In this document: positions 8,662 to 18,118 of the stretch, in pieces
Layout: every line of letters begins with the position of its first letter
Position numbering within the stretch: the stretch's first letter is position 1
Source: a bacterium
Lineage (GTDB): Bacteria; Desulfobacterota_D; UBA1144
Assembly: GCA_002708105.2 (NCBI GenBank)
Contig: PAOQ02000010.1
Location: 1 to 36,882 of the forward strand
Reading direction: 5' to 3'
DNA: 36,882 nucleotides
Notes under the pieces: generated by a model
What the model was told of the DNA's origin: nothing
Database searches by the model: none
The model's input: only the letters and a program-made list of their open reading frames with translations
Made by a program: the position numbers and the translations under genes

Positions 8662-10656
8662 ATGAGATTCTCTTTTCTAACTATTTTTTTAATTATTTGC
8701 TTCTGCACAAATGTTAAAGCCGATGTAAGTGGAGCTGGCTCTTCGGATTTAGTATTTTCAGATCCTAAGATATCAAATTCTGATATTTCGGTATCACAAT
8801 TTGGTGGTTCTGCAACAGTAATATCAGAATATGAAATTGAAAAATCTGGAGCTAGTGACGTTCAAGAACTATTGAGAAAAGTTCCGGGTCTTTCTGTTAA
8901 ACAATCAGGAGGAAGAGGTGGGGTCGTTAGTATCTTCTCTAGAGGAAGTGAGAGTGATCATAATTTAGTTATTATTGACGGAGTAAAAGTTAATGAAATC
9001 GGTGGAGGCTATGATTTTTCAAGACTAAGTATCAATAATATCGAACAAATTGAGGTTCTTCGTGGGCCACAAGCAGCTTTATATGGTCCGGGTGCAATGG
9101 GTTCAGTAATTAGTATAAAAACGAAAAAATACAACCCGAAGAATACAATTTTATTTAATACAGCTTTTGGAATTGGAGAATCTCCTTCAAGAGGACTTCA
9201 AAGTAATGGTGGGAAATATTTTATAAATGAAGAAGGAATTAATATTTCTGGTCCACTTTCTTTTGATAAAGAGAATAATTATCTAAGATTTGGATATTCT
9301 GTCGGTTTTCAAAGAATTGATGATAATGGACATATGCTTAAAAATAATAGTTACGATAGAGGAAATATAAACGCAGGTTTAACTTTATTTACAAGCGATG
9401 AGAAAATAAAATTATCAGGAAATTTTGATAAAAAGAAATTAAGATATCGCTATCCTACAGATAGTTCTGGAAATACTGAAGGAACACCTTTTTTAAATAC
9501 CCAAAAGGACAGAAGGCACATAACTGCAAGATCAATAAATCTTGAATACAAGGTTACCCAACCCCTTACACTGGGAACCACATATAAATATTGGTATATG
9601 CACAAATGGGTTGAGTCGGGCTATCAGGCCTGGGGTGGTGCAGAAACAAATAGTGATAGTAACTTTTGGGAAAAACGTGAAGGATTTGATTATTACTTAA
9701 AAAATAATACAAATCTTGATTTTTTATCCTTTGATACCTTGGTTGGATATGATTCAATAGTAGAAAGTAGCGATTATAATACTTATGGTGGAACTTACTA
9801 TGGCCATGAAGATACAATTACTCAATACTATGGAAATATAAATTTTAAATTTCCTTATAACATATCAGTAAATCCTGGAATTAGGAAGATACATCATCAA
9901 ACACATGGGGGATATACACTTCCATCTTTATTTGTATCCAAGAAATTTGATAAAAGTATGACAAAGGTGCGTGGGGGCTTTAGTAAAGGAATAAAATATC
10001 CTAATACTTACGAGTCATATAGTCAGAGCTATATGCTAAGACCTGAAAGACAAAAATCATATGAGTTTGGGATAGACCAAAACATAAAACAAAATATTAC
10101 TCTTAGTATTACTTATTTCGATACAAAAATAACTGATTTAATAACTTATACAGGATGGATCACAGGGACCCAATCTGGCGCGGTTTATAAAAATATCCAA
10201 GAAGCATCAAGTGAAGGTCTAGAATTTTCAACTTTATTCAATCTTCCTAAAAAGATAAAAACAAAAATATGGTACACGCATCTTAAAACTACTGTTGATA
10301 AAAATGGAAGCTTTGGTGGTGAAGCTAATTGGCCTAATGGAAGAGACTTATTGAGAAGACCAAGAAAAAGTGGAGGATTCACTTTAAGTAAATTTAACGA
10401 TAATTACAATATTTCATTAGATAGTTCGTACACTGGCGGAAGATGGGATTATCAATCATCAGAAATTAGATTATGGAATAAGCCTTTTTGGAATTTTGAT
10501 TTCTATGCTCAATATCAATTAGATAATTTGATAAATAATTATAAACTAAAGCCTTTTGTAAAAATTAAAAATCTCTTTGATGATGAAAGGCAAGAAATAT
10601 TAAACTTTGAATCACCTGGTAGAACATCTCTCATTGGAATAAAAGGTGAAATATAA
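8662..10656 (+). CDS. btuB: TonB-dependent outer-membrane vitamin B12 receptor (BtuB-like); ORF opens with TTG at 8641, ATG at 8662 follows GAAGAGGGG SD
   Basis: Signal peptide MRFSFLTIFLIICFCTNVKA; plug domain VQELLRKVPGLSV, IDGVKVNEIGGG, IEQIEVLRGPQAALYGPGAMGSVISI; C-terminal beta-barrel; cobalamin riboswitch upstream. Confidence 0.92.
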   Translation: MRFSFLTIFLIICFCTNVKADVSGAGSSDLVFSDPKISNSDISVSQFGGSATVISEYEIEKSGASDVQELLRKVPGLSVKQSGGRGGVVSIFSRGSESDHNLVIIDGVKVNEIGGGYDFSRLSINNIEQIEVLRGPQAALYGPGAMGSVISIKTKKYNPKNTILFNTAFGIGESPSRGLQSNGGKYFINEEGINISGPLSFDKENNYLRFGYSVGFQRIDDNGHMLKNNSYDRGNINAGLTLFTSDEKIKLSGNFDKKKLRYRYPTDSSGNTEGTPFLNTQKDRRHITARSINLEYKVTQPLTLGTTYKYWYMHKWVESGYQAWGGAETNSDSNFWEKREGFDYYLKNNTNLDFLSFDTLVGYDSIVESSDYNTYGGTYYGHEDTITQYYGNINFKFPYNISVNPGIRKIHHQTHGGYTLPSLFVSKKFDKSMTKVRGGFSKGIKYPNTYESYSQSYMLRPERQKSYEFGIDQNIKQNITLSITYFDTKITDLITYTGWITGTQSGAVYKNIQEASSEGLEFSTLFNLPKKIKTKIWYTHLKTTVDKNGSFGGEANWPNGRDLLRRPRKSGGFTLSKFNDNYNISLDSSYTGGRWDYQSSEIRLWNKPFWNFDFYAQYQLDNLINNYKLKPFVKIKNLFDDERQEILNFESPGRTSLIGIKGEI

Positions 10657-10707
10657 GATTTAATTACTAACTTCACACTAAGATAAAAAGATATTACTAT
10701 ATATCGT

Positions 10708-11649
10708 ATGAAGATAATTTCACTAGTCCCAAGTGCAACAGAAATTCTTTGTGCAATTGGCTTAGAAGATAGTATCTATGGTATTACACACGAATGTATT
10801 TTTCCAACTACTATAAAGAAAAAAAAGATTATATTATCCACCAAAATAAATTTTAAAGAATTAAATAACATAGAAATTGATACTCTTATCAATAAAAATG
10901 GGAAAAATATCGATTCTATTTATATATTAGATATTGATGAAATAAAGAAAATACAGCCTGACTATATAATCACCCAAGATTTATGTGGTGCATGTTCAAT
11001 AACGCCAAAAGAAATAAATGAAATCGCATCTAACTTAAAAAAGAAACCACAAATTATCACAATGAGTCCGAAATCAATAGAGGATATCAATCAATCTATT
11101 ATAGATTTATCTAGTAAGCTTGGCTCTCCAAAGAAAGGAATAGAACTTGTTAGTCAAATTAACACTGAAATTAAGGATGTTTTATCTTATACAAAAAATA
11201 CTGTTGATAGGCCTAGGGTATTTTGTATGGATTGGATGAACCCGATCTTCTCAGCCGGTCATTGGATCACTGAAATGGTTCATATTGCAGGGGGGCAAAC
11301 AATGGAAACAAAGAATAATGCTTCTATAAAAATAACCTTTGATGAACTTTTAAATTTTGCACCAAATTATATTTTTATAATGCCTTGTGGCTATGATATT
11401 GAAAGAACTACAAATGAAATAAATTTATTACTGGAGAACCCGGAACTTAATAAAATCCCTGCTTTTAATATGGGACAAGTTTATATCGTCAATGCTAATG
11501 AATATTTTTCAAAACCCTCGCACAGAATAGTAGAAGGAATAAAAATTATGACTAAAACTATAAATAGACAAAGTTTTAAATATGAGCCACATCCGGACGC
11601 AATTTTAAACCTTCAAAACTATATACATTTTGAATCCTTCGCGGGTTAG
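10708..11649 (+). CDS. BtuF-like cobalamin-binding/periplasmic-binding-fold protein without a signal peptide
   Basis: MKIISLVPSATEILCAIGLEDSIYGITHECIFP, IITQDLCGACSI, DWMNPIFSAGHWITEMV, IFIMPCGYDIERT; co-directional with btuB. Confidence 0.85.
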   Translation: MKIISLVPSATEILCAIGLEDSIYGITHECIFPTTIKKKKIILSTKINFKELNNIEIDTLINKNGKNIDSIYILDIDEIKKIQPDYIITQDLCGACSITPKEINEIASNLKKKPQIITMSPKSIEDINQSIIDLSSKLGSPKKGIELVSQINTEIKDVLSYTKNTVDRPRVFCMDWMNPIFSAGHWITEMVHIAGGQTMETKNNASIKITFDELLNFAPNYIFIMPCGYDIERTTNEINLLLENPELNKIPAFNMGQVYIVNANEYFSKPSHRIVEGIKIMTKTINRQSFKYEPHPDAILNLQNYIHFESFAG

Positions 11650-11666
11650 TATTTGCAAAAAATTAA

Positions 11667-11867
11667 TTAACCTTTTGGGGCAGCAAATTCAGAACCATCA
11701 GTGATACCTTCGTCACTACTTGGCGGTGTACCATCAGTCAAAGAATCTGAAGCAGGTCTCTGAGTTTCTTCACCTGAGGCGCCACTATCGCCACCTTCTC
11801 CAAAATTAGTAGCCGCAATCCAAAAAAGTGCGATAAAGCTTAAAGCTATAACCATACCTATACTCAT
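11667..11867 (-). CDS. Small single-pass membrane protein with acidic Gly/Ser/Glu-rich tail, unknown function
   Basis: MSIGMVIALSFIALFWIAATNFGEGGDSGASGEETQRPASDSLTDGTPPSSDEGITDGSEFAAPKG; AGGAGG SD 7 nt before ATG at 11867. Confidence 0.7.
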   Translation of the reverse strand: MSIGMVIALSFIALFWIAATNFGEGGDSGASGEETQRPASDSLTDGTPPSSDEGITDGSEFAAPKG

Positions 11868-11890
11868 GAACACTCCTCCTTGATAACTTA

Positions 11891-11909
11891 AATTGTAAAC
11901 ATTACAATT
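11891..11909. promoter_or_regulatory. Perfect 8-bp inverted repeat AATTGTAA-ACA-TTACAATT in a divergent intergenic region; possible operator
   Basis: Direct reading of 11891-11909; lies in the 53-bp gap between divergent genes. Confidence 0.4.
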
Positions 11910-11920
11910 GTACTCTAATT

Positions 11921-12385
11921 ATGATTAAAAAATCAACTAAGAATATATCACTTAATTTTATATCTAGTAAATTTGATTTCATTGAAGATGGGTCTATGGT
12001 AATAAATTACCAAAACCAATATTTGTTAGCATGCTGCAAGGAGCCTAGTTCAATTGTAAATTTTAGTTCTAACTTGAACTATAAATTGACTTTTAACCCT
12101 ATAATGCAAGGGGATTTCCCAACATTGGAAATGAAAATAGAATTTTATAATAATACAATAAAAGTTGATTCAATATCTAACCTAATATCAATTGATAACA
12201 TTAATGAAATCAAAGACATGTATTCATTTCTTTTAAATAAAGAATTATTAATAATAATTTTTAATAAAAAAAATGATTCTTTTAAGAAATTTGAAATTAA
12301 AAATAATTTTTTAAATGATTTTTTTATAAATCTTAAAAATTTCGAAATTGACATTAAAGATATAATAAAAAATACTAACAATTAA
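11921..12385 (+). CDS. Hypothetical protein (154 aa), upstream of fabH
   Basis: Uninterrupted ORF with ATG start, 15 bp before the fabH start; no recognised family. Confidence 0.6.
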   Translation: MIKKSTKNISLNFISSKFDFIEDGSMVINYQNQYLLACCKEPSSIVNFSSNLNYKLTFNPIMQGDFPTLEMKIEFYNNTIKVDSISNLISIDNINEIKDMYSFLLNKELLIIIFNKKNDSFKKFEIKNNFLNDFFINLKNFEIDIKDIIKNTNN

Positions 12386-12400
12386 GGATTTGGTGAAAAT

Positions 12401-13357
12401 TTGAGCTTTGCAAAAATTACAGGAACTGGGATCTATATCCCAGAAAAAATTCTTTCAAATAAAGACTTAGAATCTTTAGTGGACACCTCAGATGAATGGA
12501 TTAAAGCAAGAACAGGAATTTCCGAAAGAAGGATACTAGAAAAAGATAAAGCTACATCGGATATGTGTTACGAAGCCTGCCTTCAAGCTTTAGAGAACTC
12601 TTCTACAGATCCTAATGAAATTGATGGAATTATAGTTGCAACAGTTTCACCGGACTACATGACACCCTCTGTGGGCTGCCTGCTTCAAGACAAACTTAAT
12701 ACAAGGAAAATTTTTGCATTTGATGTCTCGGCAGGGTGCTCAGGATTTATTTACTGTTTGAATATTGCAAAAGCAATGATTGAAAATGGACAAGCACAGA
12801 AACTTCTTATTGCTGGGGCTGAGAATTTATCTAAAATTGTCGACTATACCGACAGGGGGACTTGCATTCTCTTTGGTGATGGCGCTGGAGCAGTTGTAAT
12901 AGAAGAAAGTGAAACTCCAGGTATTATGTCTGTTTGTTTAGGTTCTAGTGGGAAAGAAGCTGAGCTGCTGTATACACCAGGTGGGGGATCAAAAGATCCT
13001 GATGGTTCACGGTTTCTTGTAATGCATGGAAAAGAAGTCTTTAAAGAAGCAGTGAAAGTAATTCAATCGAATTCTCTGGAAGCGATAGAAGCAGCTAATA
13101 TGAAGCCAAGCGATATAGATTTATTCATTCCTCATCAAGCTAATATGAGAATCATCGAAGCTGCAAGAGAAAGACTGGATCTACCAATGGAGAAATGCTT
13201 TGTTAACATAGAGAAATATGGGAATACTTCTTCGGCATCAGTTTTACTTGCTCTCCATGAAGCATTAAACGAATCTAGGATTAAAAGTGGCGACAACATA
13301 CTTTTTTCTGTTTTTGGAGCTGGTTTTGCATGGGGTTCAGCAGTATTAAAATGGTAA
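12401..13357 (+). CDS. fabH: 3-oxoacyl-ACP synthase III (TTG start)
   Basis: TSDEWIKARTGISERR, AFDVSAGCSGFIY catalytic Cys, FIPHQANMRIIEA, EKYGNTSSASV. Confidence 0.97.
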   Translation: MSFAKITGTGIYIPEKILSNKDLESLVDTSDEWIKARTGISERRILEKDKATSDMCYEACLQALENSSTDPNEIDGIIVATVSPDYMTPSVGCLLQDKLNTRKIFAFDVSAGCSGFIYCLNIAKAMIENGQAQKLLIAGAENLSKIVDYTDRGTCILFGDGAGAVVIEESETPGIMSVCLGSSGKEAELLYTPGGGSKDPDGSRFLVMHGKEVFKEAVKVIQSNSLEAIEAANMKPSDIDLFIPHQANMRIIEAARERLDLPMEKCFVNIEKYGNTSSASVLLALHEALNESRIKSGDNILFSVFGAGFAWGSAVLKW

Positions 13358-14520
13358 GTAAAAATAAACTTATGCTTAACAATATTAAGATAAAAACCCC
13401 GAAATATTTTAAAAGTACTCATTCCACCTTATCATCAAAAGAAATTAAAGAAATTGATAATCTTGAAATTATAAATGAAATAAAAGAGCTAAATAGAATT
13501 AACTTAATTATAGAGAGTACTAAACTTCCAAATAGAAATATTGTCTTATTTGGTCTTGGTGGTTCTAGTTTAAGTTTAAAAACGATTGTAGAAAGCCTAA
13601 ACTATAAAGGTGATCTTTTTATAGTTGATAATTTAGATGGTCAAACTTTTAATGATGTATTTAATGAAATAAAAATAAAATCATCGGTTTTTGTTTTTGT
13701 CAGTAAATCTGGAGAAACATTTGAAATTATAAAACTACTTAAAGAAACAATAAAAAAAATTAAAAAAAATAATTTACAATTAAAATCCTCCTTATTGTTT
13801 ATTACAGAAAATAATAATGGTTATTTAAATAAGTTTGGCATTAAGGAAAAGATTCCTACATTCTATATAAATCAAAATATTGGTGGTAGATTCTCTGCAT
13901 TAAGCAAATCTACTTTAATACCATGTGAACTTCTTGATATAAAATGGAAGAAAATTATTAGTGGAGCAATTAAAACATATAAGATATTAGTCTCAAATAA
14001 ATTCCAAACTATAGATTTATTAGCTAATTTTCATTATAAAAATCTCCAGAAGAATAAAGTAAATTCAGGACTGATTTGCTATAAGGATAATCTTAATTGT
14101 TTTGGTGAATGGTTTATGCAACTATGGGGTGAAAGTTTAGGAAAAACTACAAAAAATGGTAAAGAAACAGGTCTGACACCAACTAAATACATTGGACCAA
14201 AAGATCAACATTCTCAAATGCAACTAATTCTAGAAGGTTCAAAAGATAAAACACTTATGGTCATTTCTGTTAAGAAAAATAAAAATAGTAACAACATATT
14301 AAATAATTCTGTTATAGAAGAGAAAGAAGCCACTATAAAAGCTTTAAAAATTAAAAAAATCCCATATGTTGAATTAGAGCTAGAGAGTTTAAATGAAGAA
14401 ACACTTGGATCTTTATTTATTATTTTTCATTTATTGACAATTAGACTGGCAAAAAAAATGAAAGTAAATCCATTCGATCAACCCGCAGTAGAATTAATTA
14501 AAAGAAATTTAAAGCCTTAA
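13351..14520 (+). CDS. pgi: Glucose-6-phosphate isomerase, short form (ATG 13351 overlaps fabH stop)
   Basis: LFGLGGSSLSLKTIVESL, VFVSKSGETFE, NIGGRFSALS, EWFMQLWGESLGKTTK, GPKDQHSQMQL, NPFDQPAVELIK. Confidence 0.9.
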   Translation: MVSKNKLMLNNIKIKTPKYFKSTHSTLSSKEIKEIDNLEIINEIKELNRINLIIESTKLPNRNIVLFGLGGSSLSLKTIVESLNYKGDLFIVDNLDGQTFNDVFNEIKIKSSVFVFVSKSGETFEIIKLLKETIKKIKKNNLQLKSSLLFITENNNGYLNKFGIKEKIPTFYINQNIGGRFSALSKSTLIPCELLDIKWKKIISGAIKTYKILVSNKFQTIDLLANFHYKNLQKNKVNSGLICYKDNLNCFGEWFMQLWGESLGKTTKNGKETGLTPTKYIGPKDQHSQMQLILEGSKDKTLMVISVKKNKNSNNILNNSVIEEKEATIKALKIKKIPYVELELESLNEETLGSLFIIFHLLTIRLAKKMKVNPFDQPAVELIKRNLKP

Positions 14521-14912
14521 AAGAATTTATTATCTAATGAAAACTTACCGCCGCCAATAAATAAAAGGGTATATGCTAGTCCAATCAAACATAATTGATA
14601 CCCATAGGTATCATATGTTGGGAAATAACCATCATTTAAATGTGCAACCCATATACCTACAGACATTATGACAACTATTCCGAAAGCTGCCAATCTTGTT
14701 AATAAACCTAATGCAATTGCAATACCACCAAAGAATTCAACAAAAACTGCAACACCGGTTACCCATGTAGGAAAACCAAAATTGACATTCCATGCTAATG
14801 CTTTTGACTGAAAATCAGATATTTTGTACCAACCAGCCGGTATAAAAGTTATCGCCAAAATTAATCTAGGCAATAAAGATGCCCATGTTGAAGAAGTATT
14901 TAATAACCACAT
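14517..14912 (-). CDS. DoxX family membrane protein (ATG at 14912 preferred over 14930)
   Basis: Four hydrophobic segments; LPRLILAITFIPAGWYKI, EFFGGIAIALGLLTRLAA. Confidence 0.85.
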   Translation of the reverse strand: MWLLNTSSTWASLLPRLILAITFIPAGWYKISDFQSKALAWNVNFGFPTWVTGVAVFVEFFGGIAIALGLLTRLAAFGIVVIMSVGIWVAHLNDGYFPTYDTYGYQLCLIGLAYTLLFIGGGKFSLDNKFF

Positions 14913-14971
14913 GAGCACTATTATAACCAAGGGCTGATATATATCAATTTAGATTGGTGTAAACTAATTCA

Positions 14972-15853
14972 ATGGAATTATGGGTTAAAGTTTTTGAAGT
15001 AATCCTACCGGTAATTATAGTTATTCTTACTGGATATATTTTTGGGAAAGTAACTAATGTAAATTTAAAACCAATAAATCTTTTACTATTATATATATCA
15101 ACACCTTGTCTTATATTCTCAGCACTAATTGACGGTAAAATTACTCTCACTGCTACTTATCAAATACTTATATCAGGAACATTAATGATTTTTATTGGAA
15201 TGGGAATATTTACTTTAATACTAAAGTACCTAAAAAAAGATATTACAACTTTCTTAAATCCATTAGTTTTTCCAAATACAGCCAATATGGCCCTACCTAT
15301 TGCATTATTTGCTTTTGGAAATGAAGCCTTTGAATATGCAATTATTTTCACAACTCTTGTATTTTTCTATCACTGCTCTGTAGGTATTTATATATTAAAT
15401 GGACCAAAAAAAATTATTGAGGTCTTTAAAACCCCATTAATATATACAGTTGTTTTGGCTCTGATGCTAAATAATTTTGAGATAAATATTAACCCAGGTC
15501 TAAATAATGCTATAAACCTACTAGGCACAACTAGCATACCCTTGATGATGTTCAGCTTGGGACACAAGTTATCTGAGACAAAAATAATTAATTTAAACGA
15601 AAATATAATCTTAGGATTTCTTCGTTTATCGATAGGATGCGCTCTAAGTTTTACCATCTGTAAAATATTAGGGGTTCAAGGACTAATAGCAAAAGTAATG
15701 ATTCTTCAATTTTCTATGCCATCAGCTGTTTTTAATTTTATATTGTCAGACAGATACAACAAATCGCCAGAAAAAGTTGCTTCATTGGTATTTGTTTCAA
15801 CTGTACTTTCAATACCAATAATCCCAATTATTTTGTATCTTCTAATGAAATAA
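14972..15853 (+). CDS. AEC (auxin efflux carrier-like) family transporter
   Basis: Polytopic; VILPVIIVILTGYIFGK, LLLYISTPCLIFSAL, VFPNTANMALPIALFAFG, SIPLMMFSLGHKLS. Confidence 0.87.
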   Translation: MELWVKVFEVILPVIIVILTGYIFGKVTNVNLKPINLLLLYISTPCLIFSALIDGKITLTATYQILISGTLMIFIGMGIFTLILKYLKKDITTFLNPLVFPNTANMALPIALFAFGNEAFEYAIIFTTLVFFYHCSVGIYILNGPKKIIEVFKTPLIYTVVLALMLNNFEININPGLNNAINLLGTTSIPLMMFSLGHKLSETKIINLNENIILGFLRLSIGCALSFTICKILGVQGLIAKVMILQFSMPSAVFNFILSDRYNKSPEKVASLVFVSTVLSIPIIPIILYLLMK

Positions 15854-16772
15854 GATGTTTCTTGATTTCAAAATCCAATTCAGTTTTAAATTTTTTATCA
15901 AGCAATATACTATTTGACTCCCATATATCAGAAGAATTATGTATTAGCCTTGCTGACGATGATACGTGCTTAAATATAATTGATGTTTTCATATAAACGG
16001 TGACCTGAGAAAATGGATGAACATCTATCTGAATCCTTCCGCGTCTAATTTTAGTTAAGCCATACATCCCATCAAATGCCAATGTTGGTATTCTACTAGC
16101 ATCAGTTTCAACTTTAGTAATAATTTTTTTCATTAATTTATTTGCTTTAACCGAAATCCCTGCCATTCCTATCAATCCTTTCTTTTGAGATATTAATGAT
16201 AATGATTCATTTAACTCACTTGCTTCCAGTTCTCCATCACTTCCATAACCTAAAACACCAATCTTGGTAGGTATCCTTTTTTCAATTCTTCTTAAAGTTG
16301 ACAACATAATTGAGTCTGCAAGTGGACTGGATAATCCCTTCTCTTTTCCTTGCGCTATAACATCGCCACCTACATCGACGCCAATTATCATATCAATTTT
16401 ATTCCTTTCGCAAAAAAACTCGAGATCCTTTGCAATCTTTTTACTGTCATTAAAAATATTAATCAAAAGAATTTTCTCTTTCAGGACTTTAGAAACTTTT
16501 GATTCACTAAAGAATAGACCATCTTTTGTTTTAGTTTTACCTGAAGCCCAACATAAACTATCATTAATTTTTGTTTTATTCACTATCTGGCTAAAGGGTC
16601 TAGGCCCTGGAAAAGGGTCTATAGAATACCTTTCCCATGGAAGACCACCTAAAATGCATTTTACTCCATATGATTCAAAATATAGCTTAGTCGGAATTGT
16701 CCCGACAATATCGGCACCTCCGCCGATTCCAATTATTAATATTTTCTTATAATTTGAAAAAGATTTCAGCAT
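15828..16772 (-). CDS. DUF1152-like protein of unknown function
   Basis: IIGIGGGADIVGTIPTKLYFESYGVKCILGGLPWERYSIDPFPGPRPFSQI, IGVDVGGDVIAQGKEKGLSSPLADSIML resemble DUF1152 proteins. Confidence 0.75.
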   Translation of the reverse strand: MLKSFSNYKKILIIGIGGGADIVGTIPTKLYFESYGVKCILGGLPWERYSIDPFPGPRPFSQIVNKTKINDSLCWASGKTKTKDGLFFSESKVSKVLKEKILLINIFNDSKKIAKDLEFFCERNKIDMIIGVDVGGDVIAQGKEKGLSSPLADSIMLSTLRRIEKRIPTKIGVLGYGSDGELEASELNESLSLISQKKGLIGMAGISVKANKLMKKIITKVETDASRIPTLAFDGMYGLTKIRRGRIQIDVHPFSQVTVYMKTSIIFKHVSSSARLIHNSSDIWESNSILLDKKFKTELDFEIKKHLISLEDTK

Positions 16773-16808
16773 AAGATTTATTAGGTATTATAACGTAACG
16801 AGAAAAAA

Positions 16809-18113
16809 ATGGATAAAATTGAAATTAAAGGCGAAACTTATTCTTTCAAGGGCTCTTTAGACGTCCCTGCCGATAAATCTATAGGTCACAGAGCATTATT
16901 TATATCTTCACTAAATAAGGACATGACCAAAATTTCAAACCTTGCAAGCTCTGAGGATGTAAGAACAATTTCTGATGACTTACAATCTACTATAAAGTGC
17001 TTAGCAGATATTGGTGTTCAATTTGCGGAAATTAAAGGTAATATTTTTGTTCGTGGAAGAGGCTCAAAAGAATTCATACAATCTGAAGGAATACTAAACT
17101 GTGGCAACTCGGGAACCACAGCTCGACTAATAACCGGGCTATTAAGCGGTCAACAATTTGAATCAAAAATTGATGGTGATGATTCATTAAGAAAGCGTCC
17201 TATGGATAGAGTCATAAAACCATTAACAGAAATGGGAGGCAGCTTTTCCGCAAGCGATAATTCATTACCTCTAACGATATTACCATCAGTATTAAAAGGA
17301 GGAAGATTTGACCTCAATCTGGGATCCGCCCAAGTAAAATCAGCATTAATTTTTGCTGCACTCTCTGCAGAAGAGGAAACAACTCTTGTTGAACATAAAA
17401 GATCAAGAAACCACACTGAACTAATGCTCCAAGGCTGTACCGATAACTTAAAAGTCAATGGGAATGAAATTATTATCACTCCTAATCCATCAATCAACTT
17501 AGAAGGCTTTGAAGTTCCTGGTGATCCATCATCTGCTGCATTTTTTATCGTTGCAGGTCTCTTGAATAAAGATTCAGAATTACATATAAAAAATATTTGC
17601 CTAAATCAGACTAGGATTCATTTTATTACTATATTAAAGGAAATGGGTGGACAGATAGAGATTGTAGATACGAAAAAAATAGGCGGAGAAGAGGTGGGAG
17701 ACGTTGTTATAAAAAGTAGTCATTTAAAATCTATCAAAATTGAAAAAGATTCGATTCCTCTTTTAATTGACGAAATACCAATTATATCTCTCGCATGCTC
17801 TTTAGCTGAGGGGAAATCAGAAATAATAGATGCAGAAGAATTAAGATTGAAAGAATCAGATAGAATACAAACAACAGTTAGCGAACTTAAAAAACTAGGC
17901 TGCAATATTCAAGAAACAAAAGATGGTATGATTATTGAAGGAATAGAAGGAATTAAGGGAGCTGAATGCGAAAGCCATAATGATCATAGAATTGCAATGA
18001 TGATTGCAGTAGCCGGAACAGTAGCCAAAGGTACAACATCGATCAACAATCCTGAATGTGCTTCAATCTCATTTCCAAACTTTTATGATAAATTAAATAA
18101 TTTTAGGAAATAG
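16809..18113 (+). CDS. aroA: 3-phosphoshikimate 1-carboxyvinyltransferase (EPSP synthase)
   Basis: VPADKSIGHRALF, LNCGNSGTTARLITGLL, RKRPMDRVIKPL, GDPSSAAFFIVA, RLKESDRI, NDHRIAMMIAVA. Confidence 0.97.
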   Translation: MDKIEIKGETYSFKGSLDVPADKSIGHRALFISSLNKDMTKISNLASSEDVRTISDDLQSTIKCLADIGVQFAEIKGNIFVRGRGSKEFIQSEGILNCGNSGTTARLITGLLSGQQFESKIDGDDSLRKRPMDRVIKPLTEMGGSFSASDNSLPLTILPSVLKGGRFDLNLGSAQVKSALIFAALSAEEETTLVEHKRSRNHTELMLQGCTDNLKVNGNEIIITPNPSINLEGFEVPGDPSSAAFFIVAGLLNKDSELHIKNICLNQTRIHFITILKEMGGQIEIVDTKKIGGEEVGDVVIKSSHLKSIKIEKDSIPLLIDEIPIISLACSLAEGKSEIIDAEELRLKESDRIQTTVSELKKLGCNIQETKDGMIIEGIEGIKGAECESHNDHRIAMMIAVAGTVAKGTTSINNPECASISFPNFYDKLNNFRK

Positions 18114-18118
18114 TATTT

